Assembly (NCBI RefSeq): GCF_902459525.1
Contig: NZ_LR699166.1
Location: 1,810,501 to 1,874,500 of the forward strand
DNA length: 64,000 nucleotides
Origin: Sideroxydans sp. CL21
GTDB lineage: Bacteria; Pseudomonadota; Gammaproteobacteria; Burkholderiales; Gallionellaceae
Direction: 5' to 3'
The position numbers and the translations under genes are program-made. The notes under the pieces are model-generated. The model saw only the letters and a list, made by a program, of their open reading frames with translations. It was not told the DNA's origin and did not search any database. Below, piece by piece: positions 8,827 to 15,440 of this stretch (position 1 is its first letter; the number at the start of each line of letters is the position of its first letter).

Positions 8827-9135
8827 TCAAGTAGATGAACGGTCATTGCGCGGAAGTTCGATTCCGCAACGGCTGAATAGCGAACCCCACAAACTTTGCG
8901 CCTCATTCTCGGGGTCGATGATGATGCGATTATTCAGGCTGTAGTTATATTCAGCCCTCTTTTGAGGGTCGGAAAGAAGCTCATACGCCTTCTTGATGGC
9001 GTTGAACCGGACCTCGGCGCTGGAGTGGGGATTCCGATCCGGGTGATGGCGCATGGCAAGTGCGCGGTAGGCCTTCTTGATGTCTTCGGTCGAAGCGGTC
9101 GGCGAGACGCCGAGAATATTGTATGGATTTTCCAA
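8827..9135 (-). CDS. Short J-domain (DnaJ-like) protein
   Basis: About 102 residues, nearly all J-domain: [21 protein letters not shown], the essential HPD tripeptide in MRHHPDRNP, and the helix III/IV sequence [21 protein letters not shown]. There is no G/F region, zinc centre or substrate domain, so it is a type III J-protein that would recruit and stimulate an Hsp70. I chose the TTG at 9135, which has a perfect AGGAGG five bases upstream; an upstream TTG at 9168 lacks one. It heads a tight operon with three unknown genes, which points to a dedicated co-chaperone. Confidence 0.85.
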   Translation of the reverse strand: MENPYNILGVSPTASTEDIKKAYRALAMRHHPDRNPHSSAEVRFNAIKKAYELLSDPQKRAEYNYSLNNRIIIDPENEAQSLWGSLFSRCGIELPRNDRSST

Positions 9136-9322
9136 TGAAGCCTCCTGCAAGGCGCGCGATTTTACCAATTTACCATCCCTTACGTGCAGTTATCCCTCAT
9201 CCTTCCAAGGAATTGCCACGGAAGTGGCCGGTCTGATTGAATAGGCGAAACATGACTGGCGAATGTTTGGTGGGAAAGCGCTTTATTGCCGGTCTTGGGA
9301 TCGGCCAGTCGAAACCTCTTAC

Positions 9323-10321
9323 TTACTGAATAAGTCCCATATACAAGAACACGGCATAGCCACCGATAAGGCCGTAGCCAACAGGGCGGGGGATGCGTCC
9401 CAGGATGGCGATGGACAGGAAGTTGACTACACCCGCGCCGAGAATGATATAGGTTCCCATCTGAAAAAACGCGGGAACCTGGATGGGATTGAATACCGCA
9501 AACAGGCCGATGCACATCGGAATGCAGATATGCCCATCCCCGACCTGCGACGTCAGCACGATATCCTGTCTGCCGGTCCAGGTGTAATACAGCGCGAGGA
9601 ACGCATTGGGCACGACCATCAGCAGGCCGCTGAACCAGCCCAGTTTGGCAAAACTGAAATACGGGTTGTGTGTCGTGGAGACCCAGGTCACGAGATGATC
9701 GACCGCGTAATAGACGCCATAGGCGCTGATCCCAAGCAGTGCCAGGTCGATCACAATCGTCCAGTGAAACCCCTTGTTCTTCCTGATATTGTCCTTGAGT
9801 ACTTCGAATACGTGCAGTATCTGCCAGAACAGAAACAACCCCACCAGCACCAAGCCGTCGTAAAAGTCCAGCGTGCCATCCTTCGCCAGAGCCCAGAGTG
9901 TGCCGGTGAACAGAAACAAGGCGATCAGTGTGAACAGCAGATTAAGCTTGTTGATGCGATGGAATTCCGATTGCTTCGCTGCTTTCTGCTTTGAGCCGCC
10001 GCCTTTTTTCACGACGGCTGCCGATCCGAAGATCGCAGCCAGCCCGAGGATCAGCGTCAGGTTGGTGGCGTTGTTGACCAGGCAGTTCTCGATGACCAGA
10101 CCGCCATTGGCGGCAGAGCTGCTCATGACATAAGCGAAGATCAGATTCGCGAACCCGGAGCAATAAGGCATGATCAGCGTGCCGAGCACGGTGCCTTCAA
10201 AGCCTTTGCTTTCCATGGCATGCAGTCGCCAGATCATCACAAAACTCGCCATCACAAACAAGGCGAGCAGCATCAATGGGTTGGCAAAATAGCCCTGGAT
10301 ATTATGGATTGCGTTATTCAC
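9323..10321 (-). CDS. Sodium/calcium exchanger-family membrane protein
   Basis: A 332-residue protein with about ten hydrophobic segments. Two inverted alpha-repeats typical of the Ca2+:cation antiporter superfamily are recognisable: GTLIMPYCSGFANLIFAYVM...NNATNLTLILGLAAI near residue 45-95 and VPNAFLALYYTWTGRQD...GDGHICIPMCIGLFAV near 235-280. A charged cytoplasmic linker (KKGGGSKQKAAKQSEFHR) separates the halves. The start is GTG. The usual acidic ion-binding residue of the canonical motif is not obvious in the first repeat, so the transported ion is uncertain. Confidence 0.7.
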   Translation of the reverse strand: MNNAIHNIQGYFANPLMLLALFVMASFVMIWRLHAMESKGFEGTVLGTLIMPYCSGFANLIFAYVMSSSAANGGLVIENCLVNNATNLTLILGLAAIFGSAAVVKKGGGSKQKAAKQSEFHRINKLNLLFTLIALFLFTGTLWALAKDGTLDFYDGLVLVGLFLFWQILHVFEVLKDNIRKNKGFHWTIVIDLALLGISAYGVYYAVDHLVTWVSTTHNPYFSFAKLGWFSGLLMVVPNAFLALYYTWTGRQDIVLTSQVGDGHICIPMCIGLFAVFNPIQVPAFFQMGTYIILGAGVVNFLSIAILGRIPRPVGYGLIGGYAVFLYMGLIQ

Positions 10322-10475
10322 GAGTGACTTGAGGGATGGCTAGCCCGGATTTTACCTTGCCAGAGAAAATCTTTGACCTCCTCCGAATGAAAATCGCCCG
10401 TACCTCACCTGGAATGGGTGCGCTCCGAGTTCGCTTTGGGTACACTGAGCCCCTCTTTTATCAGGGCAGGTTTCA

Positions 10476-11018
10476 ATGAAAAACACTCACCCTTTGCAGG
10501 GAAATGAAGCAGCTGAACGCATCGTTCGATTCTTCCAGGCCAACGGGTTCGCCGGCATAACCGAGGCGCTCATCATCCGGATCAGCCTGAAAGCGGGGCA
10601 CAGGGCGGAAATTGAATCGGCGTTCGAAGATGCGCATGAACAGGAAATCACGCCGCCCGTGCGACAGTATTTCGAAATCAAGCCCTTCGGGCATTTTTCG
10701 GACTTCCGCAGCTTCGACGAGGCGAAATCAGCCATTCAAACCGACTTTACCGAAGCCCTGCGCATGGAACTTCCCCGGGTATTCTTCGACAAGGCTCCCG
10801 TCGTGATCGATGATGCGCTGGGGAGTGGCACCAAATACGATGCCCTGATAAAGATCACGGACAATGTCGATGGTTACGCCATCGCCATCCTCCTGAATGA
10901 TCCGGATGCGTCCTTCCTCGAATATCTCGGCACACATCGCGCCAACGATTGGCAACAAATCATGGGCAAACTGGAAATCACGGCATCATCCCTGGCTTCC
11001 GAAATGAATCTGCTCTGA
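10476..11018 (+). CDS. Hypothetical protein
   Basis: A 180-residue soluble protein I do not recognise, with no signal peptide. The middle (RSFDEAKSAIQTDFTEALRMELPRVFFDK) is helical and the C-terminal third contains short strands (PVVIDDALGSGTKYDALIKITDNVDGYAIAILL). It sits on the plus strand upstream of the SDR gene with a 79-base gap. No operon partner is evident. Confidence 0.55.
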   Translation: MKNTHPLQGNEAAERIVRFFQANGFAGITEALIIRISLKAGHRAEIESAFEDAHEQEITPPVRQYFEIKPFGHFSDFRSFDEAKSAIQTDFTEALRMELPRVFFDKAPVVIDDALGSGTKYDALIKITDNVDGYAIAILLNDPDASFLEYLGTHRANDWQQIMGKLEITASSLASEMNLL

Positions 11019-11097
11019 GTAATTATTGTGACGGGGGAGTTCGGCGGCAAACCAATCCGACGTTGCCCGTGCAATCCTTGAACAGAAGAGGTTGATC

Positions 11098-11796
11098 GTG
11101 AAAACATTATTGATAACCGGCGCCAGCCGCGGAATCGGATTGGAGTTCTGCAATCAATATGCAGCCGATGGCTGGCGTGTTCTGGCCTGTTGCCGCGATC
11201 CCGGCAAAGCGGATGCGCTGAACAAATTAGCGGCCCGATATCCCGAACAGATCAAGCTCCACGCGCTCGACGTGACCAACCATGCGCAGATCGAGCAACT
11301 TGCACGGACGCTGTCCGATGAAACGATAGACCTGCTCATCAACGATGCAGGCGTTTATCCGACCGCGGACAAGCACGGCTTTGGCCATACCGACTATGCG
11401 GAATGGATGACCGCTTTCAACATCAACAGCATGGCCCCGCTCAAAATGGTCGAATCGTTCGTCAAGCAGATTGCGCGCAGCGAACTGAAACTTATCGTCA
11501 CGATCACCAGTCAGATGGGCAGCGTAGCCGACAATAGCAGCGGCGGGAGTTACCTGTATCGCAGCAGCAAAGCGGCAGCCAATATGGTGGTGAAAAGTCT
11601 GGCCGTTGACCTGAAGGAGCAGGGGATCATTTCGGTGGCTTTCAATCCCGGCTGGGTCAAGACCGACATGGGCGGCCCCAACGCCATGATCCCGGTCGAG
11701 CAAAGCGTGACGGACATGCGAAAAGTGATAACCGGCCTCACCCTGGCGGACGCAGGCAAATTCATCGGCAATGACGGGGTTGTGATTCCCTGGTGA
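11098..11796 (+). CDS. Short-chain dehydrogenase/reductase
   Basis: A 232-residue classical SDR of the C-factor-like group. The NAD(P)-binding motif TGASRGIG is at residues 7-14, the NDAG element (usually NNAG) follows, the catalytic Ser lies in ITSQMGS and the active-site Tyr/Lys in YLYRSSKAA. The GTG at 11098 is preferred because AGAGG lies about seven bases upstream. The substrate is unknown; relatives are annotated as carbonyl reductases or CsgA-like signalling proteins. No metabolic neighbours narrow it down. Confidence 0.82.
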   Translation: MKTLLITGASRGIGLEFCNQYAADGWRVLACCRDPGKADALNKLAARYPEQIKLHALDVTNHAQIEQLARTLSDETIDLLINDAGVYPTADKHGFGHTDYAEWMTAFNINSMAPLKMVESFVKQIARSELKLIVTITSQMGSVADNSSGGSYLYRSSKAAANMVVKSLAVDLKEQGIISVAFNPGWVKTDMGGPNAMIPVEQSVTDMRKVITGLTLADAGKFIGNDGVVIPW

Positions 11797-11829
11797 TATC
11801 TGCGGCGGAAGATCAATCACGAAAGGGAA

Positions 11830-11890
11830 GGTCTATAACTTTCGGCATATGGTCTGGAAGGGGCTTTGCTGATAATCTCCGGCGCGGTAG
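11830..11890 (+). promoter_or_regulatory. Promoter-like module, site 2
   Basis: GGTCTATAACTTTCGGCATAT (from 11830) and GATAATCTCCGGCGCG (from 11871) have the same 40-base spacing as site 1. This copy lies about 75 bases before the gene at 11965. Confidence 0.5.
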
Positions 11891-11964
11891 AGGTAAAGCA
11901 ATACGAGTTGAGAGAGTAGGCGGAAGCGTATTTTGAGCCTGTTCCTCTTTTTCTGGGAGATCTA

Positions 11965-12453
11965 ATGGAATTCGAAGAAGATCGCACTGGTACATGGCAC
12001 GCCTATGGCAAAAGGATGTCAGAAAATTCGCGATCCCAAGCTAACCTCAATTCATTCCGCGAACTGAAAAAGCTTGCTTTCCGCAATCCATTTCCGGTAA
12101 CCGAAAATTCCCAAAATACGGACTACCTGACAAAACGTTTTCCCAAAGTGGCGGCGAGCATCAACACCGATAACTGGGCGCTGCACCTTGAAATAGGCGC
12201 CATGGCGCTTGCTACGAGAGAGGCAATGTCGAAGCAGGATTGGTCTACGTTGTCCGCGCATTTTGCTTTCATCGACAGCGTGTTGGAAGCCGCCGACACT
12301 CAACTGCACGAGGCGATCGGTGTGTCTTATCTGGTCAATCTTTTTTATGGCGAGACCACATTCGATTATGCCAAGGCACGTACCCTGATGCCCAGGCGTC
12401 TGGCGACCGCACTTGAAATCATGGAGCGCCACTACGAAGAACTGAGAAAATAA
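11965..12453 (+). CDS. Hypothetical protein
   Basis: A 162-residue soluble, mainly helical protein. Its last part (HEAIGVSYLVNLFYGETTFDYAKARTLMPRRLATALEIMERHY) resembles a small helical-bundle family of unknown function. The start ATG has GGGAG seven bases upstream. It is preceded by promoter-like site 2 and followed, after repeat copy A, by a diguanylate cyclase gene. No enzyme motif is visible. Confidence 0.6.
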   Translation: MEFEEDRTGTWHAYGKRMSENSRSQANLNSFRELKKLAFRNPFPVTENSQNTDYLTKRFPKVAASINTDNWALHLEIGAMALATREAMSKQDWSTLSAHFAFIDSVLEAADTQLHEAIGVSYLVNLFYGETTFDYAKARTLMPRRLATALEIMERHYEELRK

Positions 12454-12503
12454 AGTTTCGCCCTGCGATTTACTTTAAAAAATATCACCTTGCGAAAATT
12501 TAG

Positions 12504-12665
12504 CCCCTTGAAGACGCCCGTCTTTACCGAGCTTCAAGCCGGTTTGTATACCTCACCAGTCAAATAAAATCGGGGCCGGGCGGCTGTGACCGAAGCAAAA
12601 GGTCTATATCTTTTGGCATATATGCTAGGAGGGACTTTACTGCTAGGCTTCGACGCGTTGGAATG
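12504..12665 (+). repeat. Interspersed promoter-like repeat, copy A (includes site 3)
   Basis: This copy begins with CCCCTTGAAGACGCCCGTCT, in which GAAGACG/CGTCTTT can pair. It continues through GTGACCGAAGCAAAA into GGTCTATATCTTTTGGCATA at 12601 and the degenerate -10-like GCTAGGCTTCGACGCG at 12642. It shares its whole length with copies B (13730-13945) and C (19295-19540). It lies 65 bases upstream of the PAS-GGDEF gene. Confidence 0.65.
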
Positions 12666-12730
12666 TAGGGCTTGAAAAAGCATTTCGCCCCTCTTTCATT
12701 ACGCTTTAATTCAGGTGAGGAATTCAATAA

Positions 12731-13681
12731 TTGATTAGCCAACAAACTGACCTGGAATTTGTCCGCCGTATCCAGAATGCGATCGACATGTTGCCCAGCC
12801 CGATATTCATCAAGGACGGAGGCGGTCGCTACATTGCCTGCAATCGCGCATTTGAAAGCTATATTGGCGTCCCTCGTGCGAAGCTCTGCGGCTCCACTGT
12901 ATATGACATCGCCCCGGCGGAACTCGCCGCCATCTACGAGAAGGCCGATCTCGAATTGATGGACAAGGGCGGGACGCAAAGCTACGAGGCCAACGTACGC
13001 TATGCCGACGGCACCTACCACGATGTCGTATTCTTCAAGTCGGTTTTTTACAATGCAGAAGGAAAGACCGACGGCATTTCCGGGGTGATACTTGATATTA
13101 CCGAGCGCAAGCGCATGGAAAGTGAGCTCGCGCAGGCGGCCAGGTTAGACTTCCTGACCGGCGCTTTGAATCTGCGAACTTTCTACGATCTCGCCAATCA
13201 GCAATTCACCTCGTTCAAACGCACCGGCGAAGAATTTTCCCTGCTGATGATCGACCTTGATTACTTCAAGGAAATCAACGACACCCTCGGCCATGAGGCG
13301 GGAGACGATGCGCTGCGAAAATTTGTCCAGACAGCCAAGGCCAATCTTCGCGAGCAGGATATCTTTGCCAGGACAGGAGGAGATGAATTCCGGCTGCTAT
13401 TGCCCGGCACGCCTGAGTCCGGGGCAATGTTGCTGGCCGAAAGAATTCGCGAGGAAGTGAATCAGGTAAGGATCGGCACGCCGAATGGCAGTATCGCCCT
13501 ATCCATGAGCACCGGCTTGTGCAGCAGCCTTCCGGATGACCATAGCATCGACTGCATAGTCCGTCGGGCCGATGTTGCGCTGTATCGGGCCAAAGCGGCT
13601 GGACGCAACACTGTCAAGGCTCATGGCCATATTGATTGCAAATATCATCCTGACGTTAAAACTGACTCTGTTAACGTTTGA
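12731..13681 (+). CDS. PAS-GGDEF diguanylate cyclase
   Basis: A 316-residue cytoplasmic protein. Residues about 10-130 form a PAS sensor (FIKDGGGRYIACNRAFESYIG), joined through the usual DITERKRMESEL linker to a GGDEF domain (about 150-300) with the intact catalytic loop RTGGDEFRLLLP, which should make cyclic di-GMP from GTP. The inhibitory RxxD site five residues before GGDEF is not obvious. The start is TTG with AGGTGAGG upstream. Repeat copy A lies directly before it. A c-di-GMP-gated Pel locus lies in the same window, though 12 kb away. Confidence 0.88.
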   Translation: MISQQTDLEFVRRIQNAIDMLPSPIFIKDGGGRYIACNRAFESYIGVPRAKLCGSTVYDIAPAELAAIYEKADLELMDKGGTQSYEANVRYADGTYHDVVFFKSVFYNAEGKTDGISGVILDITERKRMESELAQAARLDFLTGALNLRTFYDLANQQFTSFKRTGEEFSLLMIDLDYFKEINDTLGHEAGDDALRKFVQTAKANLREQDIFARTGGDEFRLLLPGTPESGAMLLAERIREEVNQVRIGTPNGSIALSMSTGLCSSLPDDHSIDCIVRRADVALYRAKAAGRNTVKAHGHIDCKYHPDVKTDSVNV

Positions 13682-13729
13682 CTTCAAGTCAAAATGCAAA
13701 TCACTGCCGACAACTAATTTGCATTGATT

Positions 13730-13945
13730 AAAGAAAAATCAAAAAATCTCTGTAGCAAACAATCCGTTTATAGAATTGTCCCCTTGAAGACGCCCGTCTT
13801 TACTGGCCTGTAGGCCAACGTGAATATCGAAATAAATTCCCGAACAGGAGTGGCGCGACGGTGACTGAAGCTGAATCATTAAACCCGGGTCTTGCTTAAA
13901 TGCAAATCTTCGGCGCAGCAGATGGGGGGCGTTTAGCCTGACCTC
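13730..13945 (+). repeat. Interspersed promoter-like repeat, copy B (degenerate box)
   Basis: From about 13730 this copy aligns with copy C (AGCAAACAA...GAAT...CCCCTTGAAGACGCCCGTCT) and with copy A. The GTGACTGAAGC element and the final AAATCTTCGGCGCAG are kept. The central GGTCTATATC box has been replaced (CATTAAACCCGGGTCTTGC), so this copy may no longer respond to the same regulator. Confidence 0.6.
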
Positions 13946-14303
13946 TTTGGTTCTATAGCCCGTTTATGGCGACCGCATGATCCTCAAGATTAATTTTATC
14001 TTATTGATTATTAATTTGTATTAATAGAATTTTGCCGCCGACGCAAGATGTTTGCAATCGATACTATGGCGGTATTCCCAGTTCAAACCTGCGTCTGGAA
14101 AGGCTATTCCCGGCGCCAAATCAGACAAATCAGAAATTTCCTAGGCCATGATCAGATTCGACTGAAATACATACCGCATGTTTGCGAGCAATATGCACAC
14201 ATCGCATCACCAACACGATTCACGACGCGAATAGAAATAGCACGGTAACTGATTGATAGACGCGAATGCAATCATTAAATCATTAACTGAAAGGAAATTT
14301 GAA
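13946..14303. other. Gene-free leader before the small-peptide cluster
   Basis: An AT-rich stretch (14000-14030: TTTTATCTTATTGATTATTA) is followed by sequence in which I see no gene. It could hold the promoter of the peptide cluster; no convincing -35/-10 pair was found. Confidence 0.4.
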
Positions 14304-14534
14304 ATGGATACGAATTTGGACACCAGCGCATTGAGATTGGTACATGAAGAAAAACTCAAGGATCTTCTGAAACAACAAGGGAACCTCAAAGAACTTGAGG
14401 CGGAATTGAACAGAATCAATGCGAAGATCAACAAGAAGGAAGAATTGACAAACGATGACACGAAGTTCATCGGGAATCTGGGCTGGTTGGCGGCGCTGTC
14501 TGTCAGCATCGCGACTATTGCCGCCAGCTTGTAA
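14304..14534 (+). CDS. Small protein, coiled coil plus C-terminal membrane helix
   Basis: 76 residues. A charged amphipathic helix (about 10-50: LRLVHEEKLKDLLKQQGN, then LKELEAELNRINAKINKK) is followed by a C-terminal hydrophobic segment NLGWLAALSVSIATIAASL. The ATG at 14304 has AAAGGAAA upstream. The hydrophobic end closely matches that of the next small gene (GWLAAAAVSIAALASFA), so the two are related. It could be a tail-anchored membrane peptide. Function unknown; holin-like, bacteriocin-like or regulatory roles are all possible. Confidence 0.6.
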   Translation: MDTNLDTSALRLVHEEKLKDLLKQQGNLKELEAELNRINAKINKKEELTNDDTKFIGNLGWLAALSVSIATIAASL

Positions 14535-14575
14535 TCGTACGCAATTCATCTCATCGAAAACTTTAGGAGAACATC

Positions 14576-14689
14576 ATGAACGACAAGATCATCAACGGCG
14601 AAGACAAGGCAGATATCCAGTTCCAATCGGTTTTGGGTTGGCTTGCTGCAGCCGCGGTGTCCATCGCTGCTTTGGCCAGCTTTGCCTAA
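14576..14689 (+). CDS. 37-residue membrane peptide
   Basis: The frame begins ATGAACGACAAG after a good SD (AGGAGA, five bases before). The product has a short charged head (MNDKIINGEDKADIQFQS) and a hydrophobic tail VLGWLAAAAVSIAALASFA. The tail repeats the GWLAAxxVSIAxxAS pattern of the gene 41 bases upstream. Too short for most gene finders; the ribosome site and paralogy support it. Confidence 0.6.
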   Translation: MNDKIINGEDKADIQFQSVLGWLAAAAVSIAALASFA

Positions 14690-14763
14690 CTCAACAGTGC
14701 TGGAATGCACGACAGGAGTCGCCAAATATTGAATCAGGATCCCATTAGAATTGGAGATAACAA

Positions 14764-14868
14764 ATGAAACTCATATACAAAGAAGCAGCCAAGTACGTTC
14801 GTTGGATCGTGGCCGCTATTGCGACATTGATAGTGGCATTCCCGGCACTTTTGGCAAGTGTTGACTAA
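14764..14868 (+). CDS. 34-residue membrane peptide
   Basis: The frame begins ATGAAACTCATATAC with GGAG eight bases upstream. The product has a basic head (MKLIYKEAAKYVR) and one hydrophobic helix (WIVAAIATLIVAFPALLASVD). The W-x-x-A-x-I-A pattern loosely resembles the two preceding peptides. The three genes lie in tandem on one strand with gaps of 41 and 74 bases and probably share a transcript. Confidence 0.5.
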   Translation: MKLIYKEAAKYVRWIVAAIATLIVAFPALLASVD

Positions 14869-14966
14869 GCTGCAACAATAAAGAAACGAATGTCCAGAGG
14901 CTCTGCCGTATTGGCTGGGCCGAAATAATTTGAAACCAGAAACGCTAACACGCGACGAGGAAATTT

Positions 14967-15293
14967 ATGTCTAAGAATATGGTTGTACTAACCAGTTTTC
15001 TGCTGGCGGCTATTGCCGCCCCCGCTTTTGCACATGATGCTGAATATGCTAAAGAATGCTCTAAAGAAGGTGCGAAGATTTCCAATAAACATCAAAGAGA
15101 TATTTTCTTGAAGTCATGCTTGAAGAGAATCGACATGACAGCTTTTCAATTTAGTGAAAAAGCGGAGCAATGCGATCAGAATGCAAAAAACATGAAGTTG
15201 GATGGAATGAAGAAAGATGAGTATTTGAAGCACTGCTATTTGGAAGATGACACTCATCCCAATCCAGACCAAACACCGCATCCGAAAATGTAA
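14967..15293 (+). CDS. PsiF-repeat secreted protein
   Basis: 108 residues with a signal peptide (cleaved after APAFA, about residue 22). Two related cysteine-containing segments follow: CSKEGAKISNKHQRDIFLKSCL and CDQNAKNMKLDGMKKDEYLKHC. These match the PsiF repeat (C-x-x-x-A..K..x-R-x-x-F-x-x-x-C-L), known from the E. coli phosphate-starvation protein PsiF, whose function is not established. It should be periplasmic, with a disulfide possible within each repeat. It is the last plus-strand gene after the small-peptide run. Confidence 0.7.
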   Translation: MSKNMVVLTSFLLAAIAAPAFAHDAEYAKECSKEGAKISNKHQRDIFLKSCLKRIDMTAFQFSEKAEQCDQNAKNMKLDGMKKDEYLKHCYLEDDTHPNPDQTPHPKM

Positions 15294-15342
15294 TTTGTTA
15301 TTTGTCTCGTTAGTTATTGATTCTGCACTATGAAGTAATACC

Positions 15343-15401
15343 GTTCGTGTTGGGCCTGTGGAAACCCATTCATCTCTCCACAAGCTCAAGGCGAACGGGC
15401 T
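15343..15401. repeat. REP-like inverted repeat
   Basis: CCGTTCGTGTTGGGCCTGTGG and CCACAAGCTCAAGGCGAACGG are imperfect inverted arms of the family also seen at 18526-18618 and 23987-24172. It lies between the convergent PsiF-like and pepN genes and could act as a bidirectional terminator. Confidence 0.6.
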
Positions 15402-15440
15402 TCAAACTTCAATCGAACAAGATTGTTGCTAACAATCGAT

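Noticed and set aside
3765-9200. Integrated genomic island at tRNA-Val
   Set aside because: No integrase and no direct repeat of the tRNA 3' end was found; accessory content alone is not enough.
12504-12720. c-di-GMP riboswitch before the GGDEF gene
   Set aside because: The conserved GEMM core elements are absent, and the same sequence stands before unrelated genes, so a promoter repeat explains it better.
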